This document shows, one piece after another, positions 33,103 through 45,890 of a DNA stretch of 64,000 nt. The stretch's first letter is position 1, and each line of letters begins with the position of its first letter. Source of the DNA: Apium graveolens (Eukaryota; Streptophyta; Magnoliopsida; Apiales; Apiaceae). The stretch spans positions 4,482,239 to 4,546,238 of the forward strand of contig NC_133657.1 in assembly GCF_009905375.1 (NCBI RefSeq), given 5' to 3'. Made by a program: the position numbers and the translations under genes. The notes beneath the pieces were generated by a model that did not search any database, was not told the origin of the DNA, and saw only the letters and a list, made by a program, of their open reading frames with translations.

Positions 33103-35135
33103 TTTTCGAGTCTTGCTGTATCAAGAAATTCAAGATTCTTGGTACAAATATAAAACTCCACCCTTCTCCACCAAAATATATCAGCTGATATATTTCAGTA
33201 ACCATTCTTGTAACAACACAGCCAGCTTATTCTGATGATATACTTTCTTTACAGTTGAGATCAAGATTAGATATACATAAATGTTGTGTAGACGAGAATA
33301 CAGGTGATTTCCGATGCTTCTTTGGTGAAATTTCTGGAATTCTACAATCAAGATCAAAGTTCTTGGTAGTGCATTGTGCAGTAAGATGTGTTTGGGACTG
33401 TAGGTGATTTGTTGTTACATAGCTATTCTGATGTTAAGCTCTTCTGATGTAGCCTTGATATTTTTGCTTGTAATACTACTACTGAGGTAGATTTATGATA
33501 CTGAATATTCTCTTGCACTTCTTTCTGGTGAGCCTTCTGTCTTATTTTTGTGACATTGCATTCTCTGTTTTTGGCTTATATGTTGATTCAATGATAGTTT
33601 TTTTTATAATTAACTAGGTTTTTTAACATTTAATATACTTAGTCATCACAGACTCACAGTCAGTTGAAACATATAAATTTGATTAAGCAACTTAATCTCA
33701 CACACAAAATTATATAGAGTTGTATTTAAAACTCGAATTTTGTTAGGGCCAACCTGCCTCAGTGAGCAAATACCCTAATCCCCCACACAAATTATCAATG
33801 AATCTCAAATGTAAAAACTTTTTGTATTTTTGTAGTTGGGGTTGGGGAGAGGGGGGCTAGGATCATACAATATTTGCAGCTGAACCAAAACCTATATTGG
33901 TCCAATGTTAAAGCTCTGGACTTGCCATTTTTTCTCAAATTTTTCAGGATCCAGATGATGTATTCCGGAAAAATGTACTTACAAAGTATTGAACGACAAC
34001 AAGATGTAAAAAAACTAAGATACTGGGGAAACTGAAAGGTAAAATTTTATTATAAATCATGGTAACATCAGGAAGACCATGAAATTGTTAAGCAACAACC
34101 ATATATCTTGCCAGTCCTATCAGTATCATAAAGTCCCTAGTATTAAGCTTCGTCTGTTAGTGAGAGACAACACATGAGATACACAAGGCTGAGGAGATCT
34201 TGTTGGTGTCTTACAGTTCCCTTGAACAGGAGAGAGCTGGTACTGGTATTGAATCCAGAGTGCATTTCGTGCAACTAAGTTCGTCGAACATGATCATCCT
34301 TTGATCCGTAACAACACAGAGAGAGGATGGTAGAATGTTAAGAAAATTTAAATCAGCAACATAATGCAGAAGGATTATATTTAGGTAAATAAACTGTGAC
34401 TACCTTGTTTAGCAGATTCATACCTAATGCACGAAATTGTTGGCACATCCACAAACAATACAGAGGAAGTGCAAAGAAACGGGAAGATCAGTTACCAACT
34501 CTAAGAACTGTCTTTGAAAAGTTTTTGTAGATAAACAATAGACGACAGTGTACACGAATAACTATAGAGATAGTTTTATCTATTTAAAGACAAATTTTAA
34601 ACTTGCCACAGGATAAGCTGTCAAGCTTTTGCGAGTGGGGGGGATAGAGATTGAATGACAGGCAGTCAAAGTAAGAAAGACAGAAAAGAGGCATGTACTT
34701 AAATTAAACAAGAGCAGAAATGATAGACTGCCTTCACCAAAATCTTGTGAGCATATAGCATTCACTCATAGGTATTACTTTCTGATGAAATAATGTGGTC
34801 ACACTTTTGCAAGTACAGAAGTACATGATTTAGCAATGATTCCCCTAAAGAAATCAGAAGCAGAGCAGACTTAACAGCGTTATTTTTCCTTTTGTCATGA
34901 TTAAAAGGCAAAACAGTACGACTTGACCGCATATGCTTTAAGACTACATCATACACAAACCTAAGGAAAATAATAGGAACCAAGAGGCTTTGCACTCTTT
35001 TACATATGCAAGATGACCGACACGAAATCTAGAAAATTAAGAGACGCACAAGGTTGAAGAATTCTGGAAGAATACATAGTGCCTGCACCTCTTATTAATA
35101 TGCTAAAATTCAGATAAGTGAATTCATGCCCAGTC
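33103..35135. other. Intergenic region between the orphan gene and RBSK
   Basis: I see no supported gene or transposon. The right part would contain the 3' untranslated region of RBSK. A GGGGTTGGGGAGAGGGGGG purine stretch lies at 33839-33857. Short open frames on both strands show no recognisable protein. Confidence 0.4.
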
Positions 35136-37695
35136 TCAGACAGACTGAAGAAGATCCAAAACTGATTTCCTGTCAGGCATGCTCGGAATAGCTCCCTTCA
35201 CTTGAACACACAAAGAAGCTGCTGCGGCTGCAAAATCATCGAGAAGTGTATCAAAATCTTTGACGAATGAAATGAATAACTATATAATACTAAAAAAAAC
35301 ATCATCCACATATTTGCACACCAGCGAATTTCATGCACTCCTTTTGGGATTTTCCTTCTACAAGAGCTATAGCAAAAGCAGCAGTAAAAGTATCACCAGC
35401 TCCAGTTGTATCAAGGACTTTTGACGCTGATATGATTGGTTGTTTAATTGGTTCTTCGCCTTTAATAAATAGCGCTGACCCTTTAGCTCCAAGTTTCACT
35501 AGAACTTTATCAACTCCCTGCAAAGGGAAACTTGGTTTATGGTGAAAATAATCCGCACTAACCATATAAAGCAGATGGAATTGTCATCCAGAATCCAACA
35601 GCTATTAAAATATGTTTTTGTCGTGACAAGGAGTCTAACTAATCTGAGTCCTATCTTTGGTATAACTAAAAGAAATCTGGATCCTGAATACTCAATTGAG
35701 GAAACTCTTCAAGTCTGGGTCGATTCTCATCATCAAGAACTTTGTTCAGTTTTTTGCTTTATAACTCTGAGTTGCTGTGTTGAAAATTTTAACTGCAAAT
35801 TTATCTCTTTATGTTGGTAAAATTTGCTGTGTGTGAATCCAAAATAAAATACATATGCAAGGTGCATTTTTAACACATGCAAAAGTCTCATTTGATCCCA
35901 AAATCTCTGATCTGCTCCATATGCACAATATCAAACATGCACTAAGAAAATGACCAGACATTTCTCCTTTTTGATAACAAGCTTCTACATGTAGACTATA
36001 TGATCTTCGTTTCTCAAAACGAAGGTGTTTCTACAACTAGTGAAGTAAACTAACAGGGGATTATAGTATCCATTATATAAGACATGCAGTATGCAAAACA
36101 AATCTCTGAATTTCAGTCCTTAAGATATTGTAAGCATGACTTGGATTTCAATTAATGCTACGAAAGACAAAAAGAAGAAAATAGGATGATTGTTTGCAAT
36201 GTGTACATGCACTAAAAGATCAGTTCCAGGTGGACAAATAACTGAAAACATGTAACAGATAACATGTTTCAAAAGTATTGAAGTCCAAACTTACTAGTTC
36301 GTGACATTTAACCACAGCTTCCCTAATCTGATCAAAATTTTCAGTTGGCAACCCTGTCAAACGAGCAAGTTCGGTTTCATTTGGGCTTAGAATATCAACA
36401 TATTTCAGAAGTTCTGATGGTACCGGTCCATCTGCACCCCCAGCATCTAAAATGACTGGAACACCTGACATATTGGCTTCCTGATAATATAAGAGATGCA
36501 AGAAACTATTAACACCGTAGCAACAAAAAAAAGCACCAGTGATAAAAGCTTTAAAATCCTAAAGAAATAAACAAGAAGAAACAAGTAAACCTCAATTAAT
36601 GTACTCTTTTAAAAAAAATGTCCCGTCTAAATGTGCTTATTACTGTTGGAACAAAATCTTACAAATAACTATGCACATCTACACAAACCATCAAACATCA
36701 TCAAAAAAATTCAGCGTATATCTATTCCACGGAAAAATATAGGTAAGAGTTCCATAGCCTGATGAATTTTGTCAAGCAATCAGTTTTCTTAAAACCTCAA
36801 GGTATTCGGAGGAAGCCTAAATTGGTTCATATTATATTCAACACTCTCCCTCACTTTACCAAACAAGAATCGACATAACAATGTTACACATAGAACATAC
36901 AGCAATCCTAGAATCCCATTTCCAAATTCTACTCATTATCGTGCCCTACCACAATGTTACAACACATAAATACAAAATACGCAAAATCTATTCCCAAAGC
37001 CTAAAAACAAACATACAACACATAAAAACGCATAAACAAGCCACAATTAAAAACCCGACCTTCGCAACTTGAATATTAACAGAATCAGGAATCTCTCTCT
37101 GAAGCAAAACAATCCCAGCACTCCTCACAACCTCCAACCCACCCTCTCCCAATCTCTCCGGCCAACAGCTCATATTCGCACCGCCAACGATAATAATCGA
37201 GTTCTGCCCATCAGGCTGAAGCATAACAACAGCATGACCAGTAGGAACATCCCACACAACCCTCAAATAATCAACACCAACCCCACCATCCATCAAAGCA
37301 CTAACAATCAATTTCCCATGAGCATCATCACCAACCTGGCCCACAAACAAGGTTGGATAATCAAGCTTACCACTACAAACAGCCTGATTAGCACCTTTAC
37401 CACCAGCTAAAGTCTGGCCAGTTTTAGCTGAAATGGTCTCACCAGCTAAAGGAAGTCTATCAATCTCTACATAAATGTCAGCATTGGCTGATCCAACAAC
37501 TACAAGAGGGGGTCTTGGGCTTGGGTTGATTTGGGCTTTTATGGAGCTTTGGGCTTTGATTACAAGATTTGGAAATGGGGTTCTTGATTTGGTGATGAAA
37601 TGGGTGGGTACTTGGGTTGTGATTGGTTTGAAGAAAGTGTTTGATTTGGTTAGATGAAAGTGTTTTGATTGTGTAATAGGTGATATGTTTGTCAT
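35136..37695 (-). CDS. RBSK: Ribokinase, chloroplast-type, four exons
   Basis: Ribokinase phosphorylates D-ribose to ribose 5-phosphate with ATP, salvaging ribose from nucleoside breakdown; the plant enzyme is plastidial. Exons on the minus strand are 37695-37060, 36480-36295, 35517-35322 and 35227-35136 (636, 186, 196 and 92 bp), giving 369 residues plus stop. All introns are GT-AG: GCGAAG/GTCGGG, ACTA/GTAAGT and GCTG/GTGTGC as donors, TTTGCAG-like acceptors. Residues 1 to about 60 are Ser/Thr/Lys-rich with few acids, like a transit peptide. The pfkB signatures are GGKGANQA (98-105) and DTTGAGD (310-316), the latter with the catalytic Asp316. VVVGSANADIYVEIDRLP is the usual ribokinase start. 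Length fits plant RBSK, about 380 residues. The gene appears intact. Confidence 0.93.
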
Positions 37696-38742
37696 GTTGA
37701 TGCAAAGTGGTTGTGGTCTCTTTTGTTGTTGAGTTGAGTTTGAGACTGGTTAAACTGGAGATCGGATTCATTTGATGATTCGGGTAATAGAACCCGCCCA
37801 AATTTACATGAAAGGGAAGGGAGGGACCTCATTGAATTATTTTAATTATATATTTTTTAATTTACTTAAATTTATGTGTTCTATGAAAAATATATTGTAA
37901 ATTACAATTATAATTTTGTTTTTCTCAATAAAATTGAAATATGTCATTAAATTTTTATGTATAAAAACTGCATTCTTATATTATGATGTATTTGTACATT
38001 ATTACAAAATTGTCTGCTATACACTTTTCATAGTTACACCCTGGGGTAAATGAATCAAACGACCTCGTTAAATATTCAAATTTGACTTGGTAACATTCGA
38101 CCCGAACTTGAGTTTTTCGAATTATTTACCGAGCCGAGCTCGAGTATCGAATTACTCGGCTCGTATGATTTGCAAGCCTTATTGGATCAATTATTTTTTA
38201 ACTTTTTATTTTAATATAAACATTTAATTTTTATATATATAATTGATCAATTATTTTTTAACTTTAATCGGAACTCCCTATAATATTTCAAGTTTTTGTT
38301 AGTTTTCAAGCCGATCTCGAGTTTATCAAATTTGTTTTTCGAGCACAAGTCGTCTTCCGGGGTTCGACTATACACACCTGGTAAAGTTATTTTTCAATTA
38401 ACTATTCATTATTAAACTGGTAGCAACATAAAATTAGTCCTATTGCTTTTAAAATTGAAAAGTTTAGCTTGAAATTAGTGAGCCCACTAGAGAAAGTGGG
38501 CTTCCAAAAAGTGACGGGCAAGCATACCAAAAGAGGGCAGGGGCTTGCTCGCGCTAGAAAGTGTGTTCGTTATATTAGGTGTTGGCACGACCCGCCGTCT
38601 CTATTCGATCATTGACGCGTCGCCCCTCACCCTGACAGGACGGGGTGGTTCGCAAACTTAGCCGCCCGTGTTCATTTATACTACTAGCTCTATATTTGTC
38701 TTTCTTTTCTTTCGATGTGGGAATTATATTTGCATACCATTA
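37696..38742. other. Region upstream of RBSK with repeat scraps
   Basis: The RBSK promoter should lie at 37696-38000 on the minus strand; I see no decisive element. The stretch 38075-38170 (GAGCCGAGCTCGAG, ACTCGGCTCG) resembles a hAT-like repeat scrap. The block at 38480-38690 is richer in GC (GACGGGCAAGC, GACGCGTCGCCCC) and remains unassigned. Confidence 0.4.
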
Positions 38743-38845
38743 TCTCTCCGTCCCACTCATTATTAGGCAATGATACTTATAGAAATTTTAAAATGTGTGT
38801 CAATCCTCGTCCCCCGATGTAAAGAACTTTGAGGAACGGAGGGAG
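38743..38845. mobile_element. Short Stowaway-like MITE relic
   Basis: It is flanked by TA on both sides (38741-38742, 38846-38847). The left end TCTCTCCGTCCCACTC and the right end GAACGGAGGGAG are the common Stowaway terminal sequence. It is only 103 bp long, so probably an internally deleted copy. Confidence 0.65.
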
Positions 38846-38923
38846 TATACTTATAGAGATCTGTTACATTTTACCATACAGAGTTTTTCTAGTTTGAGTT
38901 AAGAACTGCCACACAATAGTTAA

Positions 38924-38989
38924 GCTCTTTGATAAGAAAATTTATGCTCTTTGATAAGAAAATTTATGCTCCTTGATAAGAAAAATGAA
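38924..38989. repeat. Tandem repeat, 22 bp x 3
   Basis: The unit GCTCTTTGATAAGAAAATTT plus two bases begins at 38924, 38946 and 38968, the third with one T to C change and a divergent end. Confidence 0.85.
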
Positions 38990-39708
38990 GTTGGTTTATA
39001 TCAATCATTGATCAAATCAAAAACATTACAATGAAACTCAAGATTACAATGAAAAGCAATTGAAACCAACGGCATTCGCATTTCAGCATGATAATACTAG
39101 AGGCTAGGGCAGTGAGTGTGAAGGTAACCGTGTGTACTTCATAGTCCAGATTCCAGAACAGCCTTTTTGCTCCTACTAGTACTCCAGATTCTCAAGGAAA
39201 GAGTTGAACAATTTTAAGGTGAATTAGACTTAGAGACTCCAGTTAGTGACACGGACACCTCTGTGTTTGACAAGTTTACAGCATCACCTGTTGGTAAACA
39301 AGGTAGAGCAATCTCAGGTGTTTCCAGTTCTATATCTCCTGTAAGTAGAAAGAACATGCTGCTTAGAAAAGTTTGGATAACCCTGCAGACGAACAATGTA
39401 GGCAACATTAGTGTTAAAGGTTCAGACGAGACAAATTTAGAGGCATCAGAAAAAACAGAAGATATAAGATGTTGGGTTGAATTATGAAAAATTGAGCCAG
39501 TTTAGTTTGTAATTTGCAGCTGTGAATCAGTAGGCCTAACTTGCAATATCTAGGGCACGTACTGGAACAAAATATGGAAATCCCTGCTAATATAAATTAA
39601 TCGGCACTCCATGTAATCACCTAATTAAAACCACATATGTAATATTCAGAATTATCGTGGCTGTCTAGAGAGAAAAAGGGATTCATATGTCTATAGTTCC
39701 TTCTATAG
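38990..39708. other. Unassigned region between MITE relic and LINE
   Basis: Short frames on both strands at 39214-39487 (Ser/Val/Thr-rich) are weak and not recognised. No splice-supported gene is evident. Confidence 0.35.
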
Positions 39709-41150
39709 TTTTTTTTAAACTTCCAAGCTTTCATTACTCGGAATCTTTCAAGATTACATCAAGAAACTCAGGAGAAATATCCTCGGTCCTGAGAGTACGA
39801 TCAGCAACATAATAGGATGCTCTAGCTAGAAAGTGAGCAACGCTATTAGCAGATTGTCTAATAAATAACACTAAAACATTATGTAAACATTGTAGAAGAC
39901 TCTTACAGTCCCAAAGTATGATACTATAGAGAGTTGGTTGCGAATAGATTGCACACAACCGTAAGATTATCAGTCTCGGCCACTGCCCTGTGCCATGCCT
40001 TCTTTTTTATCCAACTCAAGGCCTCCCTTAAACCCATTGCCTCTGCCATTTATGGTTTAACGTGACCTGCATGACAGCTCGTAATTGCCTCCAAAACAGC
40101 CCCTGTAGCAGTTCACGCAACACAAACAAAACTATACATACCTGCTTCTCTAAACAAAGCTGCATCCACATTAATCTTAATCAAATCTCCTTCCGGTTTA
40201 ATCCATTTCTCAGTGCCATCTGCTGTTGTCAAAACGCTGCCATGGGAACTAAATTTCAATCCTGAGCTCGGGTCCACTGGTCTAGGTAATTATGTGCTAA
40301 CGCAATGACTGCAGCTACACTCAATCCTTTCTTGTTTCAAGCCAGGCCATCACGAATCTTCCATAATGCCAACATGTCAGCTATGAAGTTCCTGCTGGCT
40401 CCATCAAACGATCCTAGTTTGTCATTAACCAATCTGCATATGAACGACACGGTAGTATCTAATCCAACACCAGTTCTTTCCCAACACATACGGGCAAACG
40501 AGCATTCAACCAAGCAATGTGAAATTGTTTTCCTTTGAGATTGACAGAAAGGGCATATGGAACTAACACTTACATGCCTAGACCGTAACTGAGATCTAGT
40601 GGGAAAGCAGTTGGAAGCTGTACGCCATAACAGATCTTTTACTTTCGGAGACACTTAAATCTTCTGAAGCTTGCTCCAAAATTTAGAGCTATTCATGTGT
40701 GCTTTCTTCTTGACTTCTTGTAGGTGTCTATACGCGCTTTTAACTGAAAAATGACCCGAGTTCTAAAAAAACCAAAACCACACGTCATCTTGACGACTTG
40801 AATTCAGGGGGATATCTAAGATAACCTCAGCATCCCGTTCATTAAACATATCTCGAACCAAATCTACATCCCAAGTCAGATTATCAGTTACCATTAGCGA
40901 AGACACCCGTTTATCAACAAGAGTTGGGTGACTTGACGTCACTCATGAATTATCATCACATGGCAGCCATGGGTCCTTCAAAACATTGATATCAGTCCCA
41001 TTTCCTACTCTTCCTCTAGCACCCTTTTTAACCACCTCTTGTTCTTCAAATATACTCCTCCAAACAAAGAGCTAGGATTATTCCCCAACTCAGCAGCTAA
41101 GTAGTAGTTGTCGCCTACTAACGAGCTTTGGATATGCGACCCACCAGTGA
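39709..41150 (-). pseudogene. L1-type LINE remnant (RT 3' part, zinc-binding region, RNase H)
   Basis: The minus strand reads, in order: an L1-like RT-downstream segment with RVGNGTDINVLKDPWLP (about 41010-40960); the reverse-transcriptase zinc-binding domain (40654-40337, PKVKDLLWRTASNCFPT, CPFCQSQRKTISHCLVEC); and an RNase H domain (about 40220-39790) with KINVDAALF, MAEAMGLREALSWI and AETDNLTVV. It ends near an A-rich run (T-run at 39710-39717 on the + strand). Several stops and frameshifts, and loss of ORF1 and most of the RT, mark it as a 5'-truncated dead copy. Confidence 0.85.
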
Positions 41151-41460
41151 ATTTGGTTGACATAATAACCGCCATCCGTGCTTATTCAACAAGCACGAAT
41201 TAAAATCACATAAATTCCGAGAAGTTATGGACTTTTTAATTGGTTAATGTATCAAGCCTATAATAGACTAGGAAAGTATGTGCAAGTTTCGGTCACAAAC
41301 TTATATATTTGATACATGATCAACCAACTATTTTAAAAAATGTCTGTACAGAACTTGGGAAAAGCAAAAAAATATGCAGAATATAATTCCTTAGTCACGT
41401 TTCATTAAAAAATATATAAATCATAACAGGCCTGTTGGCAAATAGTCACCTTTCTGTTGG
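41151..41460. other. Spacer downstream of the PPR gene
   Basis: AT-rich sequence, probably holding the 3' untranslated region of the PPR gene. No other feature is seen. Confidence 0.4.
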
Positions 41461-42687
41461 CTATTTCTCAATGATTTCTTCACATGAGATGCTTTTGAGA
41501 TTCTTACTTCCTGACAATACGCATTGGATAAGCTGCTTCCACATTTTCATTTTTGGCAAAAATCCCTGATGCACCATTTTCTTAAGAACCCAGTGTGCGT
41601 CCTCCCCAAGATTTTGACCACAGATACCTTGTATTAACAATTTATACGACTCAAAACTTGGTTTAACACCCTTTCTGAACATTCTACTACTCATAAACTC
41701 CTTTGCCTCCACAAATTTTCCCATATCAAGCAAACCATACAAGACCTCCTGATAAGTTCCTGGATTAGGTTCACAACCTTTAAGCATCATCCTATCAAAA
41801 AGCTTAATCCCCTCTTCCGCTCTACCATGTTTCCTAAGTCCAACAATCAAAATATTAAACGTGATAGCATCCGCTTCTACACCCTCATCTTCCATTCTCT
41901 CAAACAACTTAAACGCCTCCTCGACCCTCCCATTCTTACACAACCAATGCATCAACGTCGAAAAAGTCCTCACATTCGGAACACAATTCTGCTTAGGAAA
42001 TTCCTCAAGCACCTTAAATGCAGCATCAACAACACCACACTCACACAACCCCTTAATAATTATATTCAAACAACAAGCATCAACCTCAACACCTAAATTT
42101 GAAGCACCCATATAAACCTCATGAACAACATCAAATTGTTTCGACGTAACGAGCAAATTTAACACAAAATTAAAAGTCTTTACAGTAGGCCAACAATTAT
42201 ACTGAGGCATAGCAAAAAGAGTCTCAACTGCACTATTTATTCTACCCGCAAAGTGCCCATAAATTTTAACAACATTATAGAAAAAATCATCACCAAGTTT
42301 GCACCTTTTTTCAACTTTAATCCTCCTCATAACTTCTTCAACCCCATCAAAATCTTTAGCTAAGGCAAGATTATTTATCACAGTAGTGTAAAAGACTTGA
42401 TTGGGCTTGTAATCTTTGCGTTTCGAGACTTGATTTAAAAGGGTTAGAGACGAGTTCGGATCTTTAAGGTTTTGAAATATCTTGACAAGCTCAGTTGGGC
42501 TTAACCAGTCTTTGTGTTTGAGAATGTTGAAATTATCAAGTTCTTGAATTGGCCCAGATGAAGAAAATGAAGTAGAAGATGATTTTGATGCAAGATTTGA
42601 GTACAAAAGTGAAATTGGATACATGGGTTTTTGAATTTTGGTAACATTAGATACAATTAAGTGGATAATCATATTTGAATTGTGCAA
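41461..42687 (-). CDS. P-class pentatricopeptide repeat protein, 408 aa
   Basis: PPR proteins bind organellar RNA, one base per repeat, and act in its processing, stability or translation. The single exon is typical of the family. Residues 1-50 are Ser/Asn/Ile-rich with few acids and look like an organelle-targeting peptide, possibly mitochondrial; a second Met at residue 22 is an alternative start. About eight 35-residue P-type repeats begin near residues 97, 134, 169, 204, 239, 274, 309 and 345, each with the (V/I)xTF/YxxL(I)xGL(C) pattern; CVPNVRTFSTLMHWLC is the clearest. No E or DYW editing domain follows, and the protein ends in a short charged tail. It resembles small P-type PPRs such as Arabidopsis At3g14580, but orthology is not established. 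No defects are seen. Confidence 0.9.
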   Translation of the reverse strand: MHNSNMIIHLIVSNVTKIQKPMYPISLLYSNLASKSSSTSFSSSGPIQELDNFNILKHKDWLSPTELVKIFQNLKDPNSSLTLLNQVSKRKDYKPNQVFYTTVINNLALAKDFDGVEEVMRRIKVEKRCKLGDDFFYNVVKIYGHFAGRINSAVETLFAMPQYNCWPTVKTFNFVLNLLVTSKQFDVVHEVYMGASNLGVEVDACCLNIIIKGLCECGVVDAAFKVLEEFPKQNCVPNVRTFSTLMHWLCKNGRVEEAFKLFERMEDEGVEADAITFNILIVGLRKHGRAEEGIKLFDRMMLKGCEPNPGTYQEVLYGLLDMGKFVEAKEFMSSRMFRKGVKPSFESYKLLIQGICGQNLGEDAHWVLKKMVHQGFLPKMKMWKQLIQCVLSGSKNLKSISCEEIIEK

Positions 42688-43150
42688 TGTATCATGGAAT
42701 AGAAAATGAGGTCTCCTTTCTTCTTGCCCTAGGATTTGTCATTCAAATGAATTATGTCCCGGGATTTTTAAAGAGAAGGAAAGCAACTCAATCATAAATA
42801 ACCTCGTATTTTTGTTTCCAAGTTTTTTAAAGCAGCGAAATCACGTTAATAAATATAAATTTGACAATTTTTTACTATAAAACTTTCACTCTAAAAATAA
42901 AATGAAAATATTTTACCTCCTAACCACTTACTTCTTTTCATTTAAAAAATTCGAAAATCAAATTACGTTTCTATTTTAGAACACATCCCGTTCAAATGGG
43001 TTTTTATGAAAAATGAATACGCTTTCTAAGCGAACACTCAATTGTGTATCATGCTTTACCTACTACTGTAAAATTGAATATTCGAGATTTTCAGGCATAT
43101 TCATACTACAGATGAAGATTTGTCGGTTGACAATCAGCTTGGATTCTCAT
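42688..43150. other. Upstream region of the PPR gene
   Basis: Should contain the PPR promoter on the minus strand. It is AT-rich with no motif I would assign. Confidence 0.4.
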
Positions 43151-45890
43151 TCCTATTGGTGGTGAAACAATCATAATTAATGAGGATGACTTAAATTAAA
43201 TCTTCAATTTCCTCGTGATAACTTTGATGATCTATCAAAGAAGTGGGAACTCCAGACCTTCTTCTATGCTATTAACTGCACCCTGAAAATTGATAGAATC
43301 TCAGACAAACTATACAAGCATCATTTACCCAAGAAATGGCACTTGTTCTTCAACATCATATTCTACTGTCTAACTCCTAAGACCGGTGGCTTTCATGGGA
43401 TTACTAAATTCAATCAAATATTTGGTGTGGTTGTCGCTGAAAATCTTCGAATTAACTTTGGACGTGTGTTCATGGAAGAAATCTTAGAAAATCAATCCAT
43501 GCGCCATAATTTTTACTTATATCCGAGGTTCATTCAAATGGTGTTAGATGGGAAACTCACTAAAAACCAAAAGGCTATAGTATGAAGTGACAACCCGGAG
43601 GATTTCCATGTACTGCCAAACAATATTGTTGATAAGTTAATCAAGAATGAAAGATATGAGAACAACAACAGGGGAAGGGAACAAGTATCACTAACATTTC
43701 ATATTCAGGACTATTTTGCTTTTCTTGCTCAAGAAGTTGAAGATCTTCCACAAGTTGAAGAAGAACAAAAAAATGGATCTCACTCTGAAGAACAGCCTGA
43801 ATCAAAGTCATAAAGTGAAACTGAAGAAATGGAAATAGATCGGGAACCAATTTCCACTGAGCAACAAGAAGAATCTGTGTTGGCTCAATCAACGGAAAAT
43901 GTCTATAGACCAGACTTCTCAGGTATGAATGTTTTTACAAATAGTGGTACTTTTGAAAATGTTTTTGATTTGATAGACATTAGCTCTTTACACATGGATG
44001 ATTTTTATACACATATTATTGAGGATCAAGTTAGTAGTAAGAGGAAATGAGTTTGTTTTTCCGCAAATTCATAATAACCCTCTAGATCCGGTTCCTAAAT
44101 CTCAAAATCCCTTAACACAATCCCTGGAGTATAAATATCCTATGAGTGTAGAGAGGAAGAAACTGTACAAGATGCAGTAAATAAGGAAGGTACGTTGAGT
44201 GAACCCACAACTCTGTCTCCTCAGGAAAAAGTATTCTTATTGAGACAACTATAATTCCCCTTGTATCTTTCAAAAAGGATACAATCGTTGAAAAGGCAAT
44301 TAAACAGTTCTCAGGCTCATCTTCTCAACAAGATGCGTATATTGAAATTCTCCCGTCGGCCAGGGTATCATGTACTGAGTCTAATATTCTTTCACAAATC
44401 CAAGCGCCACAGAAGGTTCAACCATATTAAAGTTAGAATCTTATGGTCGAGGTTCTTCAATGGAACAAATTCATTTACATGTGTTAAAAGAGAGTGATGT
44501 AATCGTTGTCAGTTATAGCGCAACACTTACCTCCCCAGAACTAATAAACCTGGATGCATCTGCGGATAGGGGATCCGATATAGGTGTGGATCGGCAACCC
44601 ATTGACCATGAACCAGATTCAACTGGTGAGCCTAAGGGGAAAATGTCCTTACAGACACTTGAGAACACTGATGAACATATTCCAAATATGACGGCTTCAG
44701 TGATTTTCCCAGAGATTCAAACTCTGGATCAATCATCTCAAAATGGCAGGCAACTTGTCTTGTATAAGAAACGGAAATTACGAACTCCTATTGCACCACT
44801 GTTGACCTCCTTAAAGACGGCTCTAGTGATTTCTGCAGGCACGTCTAGTTCTCGGAGCTTTAAGAGGAGTGAATCCGTGAGGATTAGTGGAGCACATACC
44901 CTAAACCGAGTGATAGAGTGCTGAGTGAAACACTATGAGAGTCTAGTGAGACACCCACCATTCAAAATACACCCATATACATGTCTCAGTATGTTACCAA
45001 AGCATATCTGGAGGAACAGTTGGCATTCAAAGATGATTATCTTAAGGAACAACTGGCTTTAAAAGATCAACTTTTAAAAGCTAAACTGTCAGTCAGGGAT
45101 CATCAGATATCATGTCTTTCCAAATAACTTGAGGTTCAATAAACATCATTTGCTAGTTTAAATTAATTCGTGGAGCAACCTCTATCACACTTTAGAAAGG
45201 GAAATGAAATTTCCAGCACTGGGCCAAAGATCTCAGTTAGCAAGCAAGCGTTGTTTCCTAGTTCCACTGAAATAGTTATTGCCAATACTGAGCCAAAGAT
45301 CTCAGTTAGTAAGCAAGTTCCTATTATATGATCATCAACTCAATAAATTCCCTACTTGTCTTTTTCTACTCAATCAACCCCAACTCTGAATGATAACACA
45401 ACTGAGGGGAAGAAAAGGGTAAAGCAAGAAAAAGTAGTTGTTGTTGTGGACTTAATTCAAGATGCATTTCAAGCAACAGTAATGATGTATGATTTCAGTG
45501 CTGCAGAAGAGGAAGCTGAGAGAGAAGAAAGGATGGATGAAAGGGTTCTTATAAAAATAAGAGCAGGTGAACGGAGTTCAAGAACCCAGGGGGAGAAATC
45601 AATTTCCAAACAAGATCTTCTAAGTCAAGTTATAAAAGCTCAAATGATTCTTCTATCAAACGTATATGCTCCAACGCCCCTATTCACTAAATATGAGGAT
45701 GAATTGGAAGAATGAGAAATTGATGAAAGAGCAGTTTATGAAGGCTTTGAACCTGTGTCTGAGAAAGTTAATGTAGACGTAAGAGGAAAGATCTCTAATA
45801 AAAAAAAGTACGGAGACGAAGATGCCTTCTTGGATGTGTATCTGTACTATGGAGCACCATAAGCCCTTAAGACTTCATTGTGAAGAAATT
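43151..45890 (+). pseudogene. Third (env-like) ORF remnant of a further Sirevirus
   Basis: The conserved N-terminal domain is recognisable at 43190-43585 (CLTPKTGGFHGITKF, INFGRVFMEEI, FYLYPRFIQMVLDGKL), a signature of Sirevirus third ORFs. After a TGA at 43583 the reading goes on with a Glu/Gln/Ser-rich acidic region (43640-44050), low-complexity Ser/Thr/Pro-rich parts, a coiled-coil-like segment with YLEEQLAFKDDYLKEQLALKD (about 45000-45060), and a Lys/Glu-rich end. A duplicated phrase CCAAAGATCTCAGTTAG lies at 45222 and 45292. Neither gag-pol nor an LTR is recognised next to it, and none of the three family motifs is enriched, so it may belong to a fourth family. Confidence 0.72.

Noticed and set aside
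37069..37801. Plus- and minus-strand alternative frames over RBSK exon 1
   Set aside because: They overlap the well-supported ribokinase exon in other frames and have no family match.
38480..38690. GC-richer block as organelle or rRNA insertion
   Set aside because: I could not match it to plastid, mitochondrial or rRNA sequence from memory. A database search would settle it.
39214..39487. Small gene in the frames at 39214-39487
   Set aside because: Short overlapping frames on both strands, no recognised domain, no promoter or splice support.
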